A stretch of 9,367 bases of DNA from assembly GCA_016931555.1 (NCBI GenBank), contig JAFGEM010000061.1:1-9367 (forward strand), given 5' to 3'. The translations under genes were made by a program, and so were the position numbers. The stretch's first letter is position 1; each line of letters starts with the position of its first letter. A model generated the notes under the pieces. It was given only the letters and a program-made list of their open reading frames with translations. It had not been told where the DNA came from and ran no database searches. The DNA is from Candidatus Iainarchaeum sp. (GTDB lineage: Archaea; Iainarchaeota; Iainarchaeia; Iainarchaeales; GCA-2688035). Positions 4,963-9,367 of this stretch are shown here, piece after piece.

Positions 4963-6129
4963 ATGGCAGAATTAATAACTTTTTTTGTGCTCTTGTTTTC
5001 GGGGCTGGTGTTTTCTGAATTGTTTAAACGTCTTCATTTGCCTTACGTTGCTGCACTTATTGTGGCGGGAATGATTATAGGCCCTGTGCTGAATCTGGCG
5101 ACTGCAGACCCTACAATGTCCTTTCTAGGCTCAATTGGAATTGTTTTTCTAATGTTTATTGCGGGAAGCGAAATAAAAACAGATGTTTTCAAGAAAACAG
5201 GCAAAAAAATTTTTTTAACAACATTTTTGAACGGATCCCTCCCTTTTCTCACGGGATTTGGAATAGTATGGTATGTTACTCAAAGCCTTTTCACTGCACT
5301 TATAATGGGAATTGCATTTATTGCATCTTCTGTAGCCATAATAATTCCGGCACTCGAATCCAAAAAAATACTCAACACCCCTTTGGGAGAAACAATTGTC
5401 TCTGCAACTGTTTTTGAGGACATTGCAAGCCTTTTGCTTCTTTCTTTTGCACTGCAGATTTTTCTGCCAAAATCAGCATTGCCCCTGTTTATTTACATAC
5501 CCCTAATAATTGCACTAATTCTCCTACTCAAAAAAATAGTCCCGATACTAGAGGCTTTTTACCACTCAGGAAAGTGGGGCAGGGAATTGTTTGAAAGCGA
5601 ACTGCGATTTATATTTGTAACACTGATTGCAACAGTTGTAATGTTCGAGTTTCTCGGAGTGCATGCAGTGATTGCGGGATTTCTAATCGGCATTATTCTC
5701 GGCGACTCTGTAAAGGGAAAGGTAGAGGAAAAAATACGCACAATAAGTTACGGGATTTTCATACCAATATTTTTTGTTATAATTGGAATGCAAACAGATT
5801 TGATCGTATTCCTGTCGCCACAGGCAATGGCTGTGGCACTTCTAATAATAGGCGGGCTCTTTGCCTCAAAAATATTCAGCGGATTTATTGCGGGAAAATT
5901 TCTTTTAGGATTCTCAAAACAGGAAAGTGTGCTAATGGGAATAGCAACAACACCGCAGCTTTCAACAACACTTGCAGTTGCATTCCTCGGTTTGGAATCC
6001 GGGTTTCTCACAATCGAAATCGCTGCTTCGCTTGTATTGTATACAACAATAACTGCACTTGTAGTGCCGCTCGCAATTAGGGCAATAAAAATTTCCCCTA
6101 GCAAAGAAGTGAATGCATTTATACAATAA
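4963..6129 (+). CDS. CPA2/Kef-type monovalent cation/proton antiporter, membrane domain only (388 aa)
   Basis: This is a highly hydrophobic protein with about 12-13 predicted membrane helices along its whole length, matching the Na+/H+ exchanger domain family (PF00999). Diagnostic stretches are LPYVAALIVAGMIIGP (residues 26-41), GIVFLMFIAGSEI (59-71), IASSVAIIIPALESKKIL (120-137), and TVFEDIASLLLL (149-160), where E152-D153 takes the place of the paired acidic or Gln-Asp residues at the ion-binding site. Later come GVHAVIAGFLIGIILG and IFIPIFFVIIGMQTD. The family exchanges Na+ or K+ for protons. The C-terminus stops soon after the last helix, so there is no TrkA-N/RCK nucleotide-binding domain as in full KefB/KefC, and the protein is closer to stand-alone NapA-like members. 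Ion specificity cannot be read from the sequence. It appears monocistronic and leaderless. Confidence 0.92.
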   Translation: MAELITFFVLLFSGLVFSELFKRLHLPYVAALIVAGMIIGPVLNLATADPTMSFLGSIGIVFLMFIAGSEIKTDVFKKTGKKIFLTTFLNGSLPFLTGFGIVWYVTQSLFTALIMGIAFIASSVAIIIPALESKKILNTPLGETIVSATVFEDIASLLLLSFALQIFLPKSALPLFIYIPLIIALILLLKKIVPILEAFYHSGKWGRELFESELRFIFVTLIATVVMFEFLGVHAVIAGFLIGIILGDSVKGKVEEKIRTISYGIFIPIFFVIIGMQTDLIVFLSPQAMAVALLIIGGLFASKIFSGFIAGKFLLGFSKQESVLMGIATTPQLSTTLAVAFLGLESGFLTIEIAASLVLYTTITALVVPLAIRAIKISPSKEVNAFIQ

Positions 6130-6138
6130 ATTTAAATT
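6128..6138 (+). promoter_or_regulatory. TATA box of the SemiSWEET gene
   Basis: AAATTTAAATT overlaps the antiporter stop codon and is centred about 28 nt before the ATG at 6162. That spacing matches the other leaderless genes here and is the reason for preferring ATG 6162 over the GTG at 6156. Confidence 0.5.
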
Positions 6139-6161
6139 CCGGGCGCGCGTTATATGTGTGC

Positions 6162-6503
6162 ATGGTGCAAGAAAAGGGAATGCAGCACTTTCAAATGCGC
6201 AAACGCATACATGAAAAGCACGAGCCTTATCCGCACCCCCAAAAATCCAAAAGGGCAATTGACAAGCTAATTTACATTGCCGTTGCAGCAGCGCCCATAG
6301 CAAACATCCCCCAATTGCTAAAAATCTGGCTTGAAAAAGACGCTTCAGGCGTTTCAATTATAAGCTGGATTAGCTTTTCAATCATTTCAATAGTGTGGCT
6401 TGTTTATGGGATAGCACATAAAGAGAAACCAATAATTGCAATGAATTGCGCGTTAATAGTGATGCAGATACTAATTGTAATCGGCGTGCTAACATACGGC
6501 TAG
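6162..6503 (+). CDS. SemiSWEET/MtN3-type PQ-loop transporter (113 aa)
   Basis: Residues 35-111 hold three membrane helices in the order of a SemiSWEET half-transporter. Helix 1 ends with IANIPQLLKIW, containing the P50-Q51 PQ motif. Then come EKDASGVSIISWISF, VWLVYGI and the HKEKPIIAMN turn, all typical of the MtN3/saliva family. Bacterial SemiSWEETs act as homodimers that move small sugars along their gradient; the substrate here is unknown. An unusual feature is the 34-residue hydrophilic N-terminal tail, rich in His, Lys and Arg; most SemiSWEETs start almost directly with helix 1. No ribosome binding site is seen, and a TATA box 28 nt before ATG 6162 supports a leaderless start; GTG 6156 is an alternative. 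Confidence 0.85.
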   Translation: MVQEKGMQHFQMRKRIHEKHEPYPHPQKSKRAIDKLIYIAVAAAPIANIPQLLKIWLEKDASGVSIISWISFSIISIVWLVYGIAHKEKPIIAMNCALIVMQILIVIGVLTYG

Positions 6504-6507
6504 CGCA

Positions 6508-6678
6508 TTATTCTTCAACAACTGTGTCATTGTTGATTTCAAAGCGCTTATTGCAGAAGGGGCATGTTGTTTCCATTACACCAGAAGCCAGGTCCATTGA
6601 AGTGTTAACTCCCTCTGGAAAACCCTTGCCGCATGCAGGGCACTTAAGGCTTGTTTTGTGCTCAGACAAAAAAATCAC
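6508..6678 (-). CDS. Zinc-ribbon protein (56 aa)
   Basis: On the minus strand a frame ending in TAA (6510-6508) encodes two CxxC pairs, C13-P-A-C16-G and C39-P-F-C42, about 23 residues apart, the spacing of a zinc ribbon. The C-terminus is acidic (EINNDTVVEE). The start is taken as GTG 6678, which lies 28 nt after the TATA-like TTTATTATATT (6711-6701), fitting a leaderless transcript; TTG at 6669 is an alternative. The stop lies 4 nt beyond the stop of the convergent SemiSWEET gene. The family is unknown to me; small zinc ribbons of this form are common in archaea and often bind nucleic acid or proteins. An exact 23-bp repeat covers the segment between its TATA box and start. Confidence 0.75.
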   Translation of the reverse strand: MIFLSEHKTSLKCPACGKGFPEGVNTSMDLASGVMETTCPFCNKRFEINNDTVVEE

Positions 6679-6680
6679 TG

Positions 6681-6703
6681 TCCAAAAAAAAGTGCAAACT
6701 AAT
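6681..6703. repeat. 23-bp exact repeat, copy 1
   Basis: The sequence begins TCCA, runs through eight As, and ends GTGCAAACTAAT. The identical 23 bases occur at 8333-8355. Here it overlaps the edge of the TATA box and the initiation region of the minus-strand zinc-ribbon gene. Confidence 0.75.
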
Positions 6704-6711
6704 ATAATAAA
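6701..6711 (-). promoter_or_regulatory. TATA box of the zinc-ribbon gene
   Basis: On the minus strand this reads TTTATTATATT, centred 28 nt before GTG 6678. Confidence 0.5.
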
Positions 6712-6898
6712 CTGCCGAACCCCCGCGCATAAAAAAAATTAATTAAAGACTAATTCCTAAAAAAATAGAATTGTTTTTTTTTCGAGTTAACAAATTAACG
6801 GTTTTTAAATCAGCTTGTCTCCCTACATAACAAAAAAGTGTTTTGCATTCTACTGTACACGCTTTTAATACTATCCAAAGCACCCAAGTCGTTGAATA
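6712..6898. other. Non-coding AT-rich spacer before the ftsZ unit
   Basis: I find no supported gene on either strand here. It contains A/T runs (CCTAAAAAAATAG then GAATTG plus nine Ts at 6759-6781) and further TATA-like stretches (TTTTTAAAT near 6803, CTTTTAATA near 6863), so extra promoters or a small RNA are possible but not demonstrated. Confidence 0.4.
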
Positions 6899-6908
6899 GA
6901 TTTAAATC
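6899..6908 (+). promoter_or_regulatory. TATA box of the ftsZ transcription unit
   Basis: GATTTAAATC is a perfect palindrome and the best TATA match upstream of the 38-aa gene. Transcription would start near 6930, leaving a leader of about 70 nt that begins with the hairpin at 6934-6958. Confidence 0.5.
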
Positions 6909-6933
6909 CAGATAGCCGAGAATGGATTATTTA

Positions 6934-6958
6934 ATCATTCGGGCAAAGCCCGAGTGAT
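6934..6958 (+). promoter_or_regulatory. GC-rich hairpin in the ftsZ-unit leader
   Basis: ATCATTCGGGC (6934-6944) pairs with GCCCGAGTGAT (6948-6958) through 11 bp with one G-T wobble and an AAA loop. Its position at the expected 5' end of the mRNA suggests a role in transcript stability or control. Confidence 0.5.
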
Positions 6959-7003
6959 GGCCAGGCATTTCTTGCGCGCGCAGAATAAAAAGAGGTGAGA
7001 GAA

Positions 7004-7120
7004 ATGGCAAAGCCAAAAAAAGGGCAATCAATTCAGCCACAAAAAATGGCAAAACCCGCAAAACCAGTTGCCAAAAAACCCGCAGTCGAAGAATTCGAAG
7101 AAGAGACAACAGACTATTAA
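7004..7120 (+). CDS. Small charged protein upstream of ftsZ (38 aa)
   Basis: The ATG at 7004 follows the purine-rich site GAGGTGA (6993-6999) with a 4-nt spacer, nearly the same arrangement as at the ftsZ start. Residues 1-27 are Lys/Pro/Ala/Gln-rich and basic (MAKPKKGQS, then MAKPAKPVAKKPAV), with the MAKP motif occurring twice. Residues 29-38 are acidic, EEFEEETTDY. It is probably disordered. It belongs to the same transcription unit as ftsZ, separated by 83 nt containing a GC-rich hairpin. No family is recognised; the location suggests a division-related role, but this is inference only. Confidence 0.6.
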   Translation: MAKPKKGQSIQPQKMAKPAKPVAKKPAVEEFEEETTDY

Positions 7121-7135
7121 GATTGTTCATAATCG

Positions 7136-7164
7136 GGGGAGGGCAGTGGCAATGCGCCCTCCCC
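7136..7164 (+). promoter_or_regulatory. GC-rich stem-loop between the 38-aa gene and ftsZ
   Basis: GGGGAGGGC (7136-7144) pairs perfectly with GCCCTCCCC (7156-7164) around an 11-nt loop. It lies 39 nt before the ftsZ ATG, so it could be a processing site, a partial terminator setting the ratio of the two proteins, or a translation control element. No T run follows. Confidence 0.5.
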
Positions 7165-7203
7165 AAAGATTGCCTTACGAATCAAAAAAATCGGGGTGAA
7201 AAA

Positions 7204-8286
7204 ATGAAAAGCATTCTAGAAAATACTTTAAATAAAAACAAAATTGAATCCGAACCCAAAATGATTGACAACAGTGAGTTAAACATACTTGTTGTTGGAG
7301 CAGGCGGGGGAGGATGTAATACAATAAACAGGTTTGCAAGCAGGGGAATAAAAGGTGCAAAGCTCATTGCAGTTAACACAGATAAACAGCATCTTGCAAT
7401 AGTAAACGACAGCGTCACAAAAATACTTATTGGAGAGGGCCTAACACGCGGCCTTGGCGCAGGCGGATACCCTGAAATAGGACATAAGGCAGCAGAGGTA
7501 AGCAAATCAAAATTAGAGGAAGCACTGAGCGGCGTAGACATGCTCTTTCTTACAGCAGGAATGGGCGGAGGCACTGGAACAGGCTCGGCGCCTACAATAG
7601 CAAAGATTGCAAAAGAACAGGGTGCAATAGTTATAAGTGTTGTAACATATCCTTTCAGCCTTGAACGGGCAAGAATATTAAAGGCAGACGAGGGCATACA
7701 GAAACTAAGCGAAATCGCAGACACTGTAATAGTGATAGACAACAACAGGCTTGTGGAACTGGTTCCGAATCTTCCGATAAGGGATGCATTCAAGGTCGCG
7801 GATGAGGTTACAGCACGGGCTGTTACAGGAATAACTGAAACAATTACCCAGCCCTCCCTCATAAATCTTGATTTTGCAGATGTAAAAGCAATAATGGGAA
7901 ATCGGGGGTTAAGCATGATTGCCGTGGGCGAAAGCAAATCAGTGAACAAGGTTGATGAAGTAGTAAAAGACACTCTGCACAACACGCTTCTTGATGTTGA
8001 TATTTCAGGGGCAAGCGGCGCCCTTATTCATATTACAGGCGGGCCAGAGCTTACTCTGGGAGAAGCAAACGAGATAGGCGAAAGGCTGACAGAACAGACA
8101 GATGCCAATGCAACAGTAATCTGGGGCGCAAGAATAGACCCTACATACGGAAGCAAAATAGAGGCAATAGCCGTATTCACTGGAGTAAGCTCCCCATATC
8201 TTGCAGGAAGAAAAGGGAGCAAAAAAGTTGGCTCTGAAAAATACGGGTTGCAACGTGACAGTGAAATGGGATTGGCATTTGCCTAA
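7204..8286 (+). CDS. ftsZ: Cell-division GTPase FtsZ (360 aa)
   Basis: FtsZ is a tubulin-family GTPase that polymerises at midcell into the division ring. The GTP-binding half shows VVGAGGGGCNTINR (residues 30-43), NTDKQHL (58-64), RGLGAGGYPEIG (82-93), and the tubulin signature GGGTGTGSAP (121-130). The T7 synergy loop reads NLDFADVKAIM (221-231), with D223 and D226 as the catalytic acidic residues. The C-terminal domain contains DVDISGASGALIHITGG and ATVIWGARID. The whole reads like archaeal FtsZ1 proteins. The tail after residue 330 is short and basic, then ends YGLQRDSEMGLAFA, a candidate membrane-anchor-binding peptide. The ATG at 7204 was chosen because GGGGTGA (7193-7199) precedes it; a longer frame reaching 7123 would translate the hairpin and lacks FtsZ-like sequence. 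All key residues are present. Confidence 0.97.
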   Translation: MKSILENTLNKNKIESEPKMIDNSELNILVVGAGGGGCNTINRFASRGIKGAKLIAVNTDKQHLAIVNDSVTKILIGEGLTRGLGAGGYPEIGHKAAEVSKSKLEEALSGVDMLFLTAGMGGGTGTGSAPTIAKIAKEQGAIVISVVTYPFSLERARILKADEGIQKLSEIADTVIVIDNNRLVELVPNLPIRDAFKVADEVTARAVTGITETITQPSLINLDFADVKAIMGNRGLSMIAVGESKSVNKVDEVVKDTLHNTLLDVDISGASGALIHITGGPELTLGEANEIGERLTEQTDANATVIWGARIDPTYGSKIEAIAVFTGVSSPYLAGRKGSKKVGSEKYGLQRDSEMGLAFA

Positions 8287-8298
8287 ATCATAGGGCGG

Positions 8299-8321
8299 GG
8301 TTCGGCGCAATGCGCCGAGCC
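8299..8321. terminator. GC-rich stem-loop after ftsZ
   Basis: GGTTCGGCGC (8299-8308) pairs with GCGCCGAGCC (8312-8321), 10 bp with one G-T wobble and an AAT loop, 12 nt after the ftsZ stop. It lacks a following T run on the plus strand. It shares the 10-mer GCAATGCGCC with the hairpin before ftsZ. Confidence 0.45.
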
Positions 8322-8332
8322 AAAATACCAAA

Positions 8333-8355
8333 TCCAAAAAAAAGTGCAAACTAAT
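8333..8355. repeat. 23-bp exact repeat, copy 2
   Basis: This is identical to 6681-6703. Here it lies between the ftsZ stop and the 3' end of the convergent RR-repeat gene. Read on the minus strand it ends in eight Ts and could serve as a terminator for that gene. Confidence 0.75.
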
Positions 8356-8377
8356 GCAAGAGACTGTGAAAAAATAA

Positions 8378-8872
8378 TTAGTCCTCTATGATTAGTTTGG
8401 GGGAATGCCATGGCCTATGCGCAGAACTTTGCTCTCTTTTCTTTACATTTTTCTTTTTCCCTTTTTTTTCAATCCAGACTGTTGTGGTTCCGTCAATTTT
8501 TATTCCGTGCTCTACAGTTGCCCCGCTTCCCTTGCCCCTGCGTTCTATTCCGGAGCGCCTTGTAGTCGAGCGTCTTCTAGTGGTTTGGGTTACAACAGGG
8601 TTTCCTTGTTTTGCGTCCCAATCAACTGCAGTTCCAATCCTGTGGTCAAAAGCAACATTGCGCCTGCCGCTCCAACCCGGAGGCTGTTTGTCAATGTCTG
8701 CAATTTCACTTGGCCCCATGCTTTTCTGGCGCCTGCCCAGAATAACGCTTTTCATAAAATCCTTTGAATTCGCGCGCCTGTCGCTTCCGCTTCTGCGCTG
8801 TTTTTTTCTCCTATTTGGGCCTTGGTAAACAACAGTGCCTTTTTTCTTTACTCTAATTAATTTTCGCGGCAT
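8378..8872 (-). CDS. Arg-rich hypothetical protein with RR repeats (164 aa)
   Basis: The start is taken as the ATG at 8872-8870, because a TATA-like CTTTTAAAG (8910-8902) lies about 34 nt upstream; an in-frame ATG at 8899 would add nine residues but lies too close to that box. The protein is very basic. A 13-residue motif occurs twice: RRKKQRRSGSDRR (residues 21-33) and RRSTTRRSGIERR (100-112), with a diverged GRRNVAFDHRIG (69-80) between. RR-x-G-x-D/E-RR motifs also occur in linkers of bacterial signalling proteins, with unknown meaning. Between and after the repeats are PPGWSGRR, a possibly folded stretch HGIKIDGTTTVWIEKKG, and a Lys-rich run. There is no signal peptide or membrane helix. 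Nucleic acid binding or interaction with acidic surfaces is inference; I do not recognise the family. Confidence 0.75.
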   Translation of the reverse strand: MPRKLIRVKKKGTVVYQGPNRRKKQRRSGSDRRANSKDFMKSVILGRRQKSMGPSEIADIDKQPPGWSGRRNVAFDHRIGTAVDWDAKQGNPVVTQTTRRRSTTRRSGIERRGKGSGATVEHGIKIDGTTTVWIEKKGKKKNVKKREQSSAHRPWHSPKLIIED

Positions 8873-8901
8873 GCTATCAAAATAGATAATATTTTCCATT
8901 C

Positions 8902-8910
8902 TTTAAAAGG
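8902..8910 (-). promoter_or_regulatory. TATA-like box of the RR-repeat gene
   Basis: On the minus strand this reads CTTTTAAAG, in the gap after the DUF5654 gene. It argues for separate transcription and for the downstream ATG (8872). Confidence 0.4.
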
Positions 8911-8942
8911 GTTTGTCTCTCTTTCAGCGAACGACTAATTAA

Positions 8943-9182
8943 CTATTTCTTTTCTTCCTGCTTGCTTCCCAAAACCTTTGTCAGGACTACTGTTACTACA
9001 ACAACAACTATTGTTACAACAAGCGCTGCCACTGTCAAACCTGTTGCCCCCTCAGCATCAGCATAAAGCGGAGCAAGCCATGCAGATATTGCATCCTTCC
9101 AAACCAGTGCTGCAACAAAACCCAATGCAGCAACCATCAAAGTTAAAGTCTGCTTTTTTATTTCCAATACCAAATTATTCAT
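8943..9182 (-). CDS. DUF5654 family two-helix membrane protein (79 aa)
   Basis: The ATG at 9182 follows a strong purine-rich site (GGGAGGGAG, 9195-9187). Residues 12-36 hold TLTLMVAALGFVAALVWKDAISAW, matching the DUF5654 signature of a first helix running into a Trp-x-Asp-Ala-Ile segment; the second helix spans about residues 50-71 and is almost pure Val/Ala/Thr/Ile. The C-terminus is charged (GSKQEEKK). Members are short archaeal membrane proteins of unknown function. The gene starts 28 nt after the stop of the next upstream minus-strand frame, so the two may share a transcript. The run of Val and Thr codons makes a low-complexity stretch at 8980-9020. Confidence 0.85.
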   Translation of the reverse strand: MNNLVLEIKKQTLTLMVAALGFVAALVWKDAISAWLAPLYADAEGATGLTVAALVVTIVVVVVTVVLTKVLGSKQEEKK

Positions 9183-9210
9183 AAACTCCCTCCCTTGAAT
9201 TTGTTTAATA

Positions 9211-9367
9211 TTAGATTATGAATTCAGCATAAAAACCAATGGTTTCATTAGGGGCATCTAAAAATGCAAAAGCATTGCCTCTGTGGTGTCCTGAATTAAC
9301 TTCCCCTCTATACTTTTGTTTGTTATATTCTTTTAATAGTTTTTCTTCCCAGCTCATGCGTTGCACC
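9211..9367 (-). CDS. Hypothetical protein, 48 aa or C-terminal end of a longer protein
   Basis: A minus-strand frame runs from the window edge to TAA (9213-9211). It contains an ATG at 9357-9355, preceded at the very edge by GGTG with a 6-nt spacer, so a complete 48-residue protein (beginning MSWEEKLLKEYNKQKYRG) is possible. The frame also stays open upstream (VQR), so truncation cannot be excluded. The second half, EVNSGHHRGNAFAFLDAPNE then TIGFYAEFII, looks like a folded, strand-rich sequence rather than noise. I do not recognise a family. It is followed 28 nt later by the DUF5654 gene on the same strand. Confidence 0.5.
   Translation of the reverse strand, partial: VQRMSWEEKLLKEYNKQKYRGEVNSGHHRGNAFAFLDAPNETIGFYAEFII

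Noticed and set aside
5962..6357. Minus-strand 131-codon frame across the antiporter and SemiSWEET genes
   Set aside because: It overlaps two well-supported genes on the other strand and shows no coherent protein pattern.
6922..6957. 11-codon leader peptide before the 38-aa gene
   Set aside because: There is no ribosome binding site, and the expected transcription start lies downstream of its ATG. The hairpin explains the sequence better.
7123..7203. N-terminal extension of FtsZ from a TTG at 7123
   Set aside because: It would translate the GC-rich hairpin and the ribosome binding site GGGGTGA. The ATG at 7204 is the better start.
7182..7985. 267-codon open frame on the minus strand
   Set aside because: It lies antisense to ftsZ, which has intact family motifs. 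The translation is Ser/Pro/Leu-rich shadow sequence without a ribosome binding site.
8388..8828. Plus-strand open frames opposite the RR-repeat gene
   Set aside because: They are shadow translations rich in Phe/Leu/Pro. The minus-strand frame has internal repeats and a promoter.
8980..9020. ACAACA/ACTACT-like simple repeat
   Set aside because: It is the codon run for the Val/Thr-rich second membrane helix of the DUF5654 protein, not an independent repeat or CRISPR unit.
1..9367. CRISPR array, transposase or phage genes
   Set aside because: No regularly spaced repeats, transposase motifs or phage structural genes were seen. The only repeats are the tRNA fragment, the 23-mer pair, the operators and A/T hairpins.

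Overview
The window looks like a fragment of an archaeal chromosome, probably from an uncultivated DPANN-type lineage such as Diapherotrites or Micrarchaeota. The evidence is an archaeal-type FtsZ, a tRNA-Asp intron bounded by a bulge-helix-bulge splice site at the canonical 37/38 position, TATA-like boxes placed at a near-constant distance from leaderless starts, a DUF5654 membrane protein, and a Cys-rich DUF3160 lipoprotein. The lineage is an inference; no rRNA or other taxonomic marker is present.

Layout. At 1-233 is the C-terminal end of a probable PIG-L/LmbE deacetylase (+). At 381-536 is a 51-residue SWIB-like protein (+), followed by A/T-tract hairpins. At 675-930 is an intron-containing tRNA-Asp(GTC), preceded by a duplicated and inverted copy of its own 5' end. 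At 1000-3711 is a 903-residue DUF3160 lipoprotein (+). From 3792 to 4834 is a divergent module: a winged-helix/PAS regulator (-), and a 70-residue Cys-rich protein plus a 34-residue basic protein (+), with two matching palindromes between them. At 4963-6129 is a CPA2/Kef-type cation/proton antiporter (+), and at 6162-6503 a SemiSWEET/PQ-loop transporter (+). Facing it tail to tail at 6508-6678 is a 56-residue zinc-ribbon protein (-). From 6899 to 8286 is an ftsZ transcription unit: promoter, leader hairpin, 38-residue charged protein, hairpin, ftsZ. From 8378 to 9367, all on the minus strand, are an Arg-rich protein with RR repeats, a two-helix DUF5654 protein, and a 48-residue or edge-truncated unknown protein.

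The genes are mostly single-gene or two-gene units. Five single or first genes (DUF3160, antiporter, SemiSWEET, zinc ribbon, and approximately the RR protein) have a TATA-like box about 28-34 nt before the start codon and no Shine-Dalgarno sequence, which indicates leaderless mRNAs. Others (SWIB-like, PAS regulator, Cys-rich pair, 38-aa protein, ftsZ, DUF5654) have clear purine-rich ribosome binding sites.

The strongest candidates for something undescribed are: (a) the tRNA-Asp 5'-end duplication with an inverted copy forming a long hairpin just upstream of the gene; (b) the PAS regulator/Cys-rich protein module with its pair of GATTATC-N6-GATAAG operators; (c) the 38-residue Lys/Pro-to-acidic protein and hairpins associated with ftsZ; and (d) an exact 23-bp repeat present at two intergenic sites.
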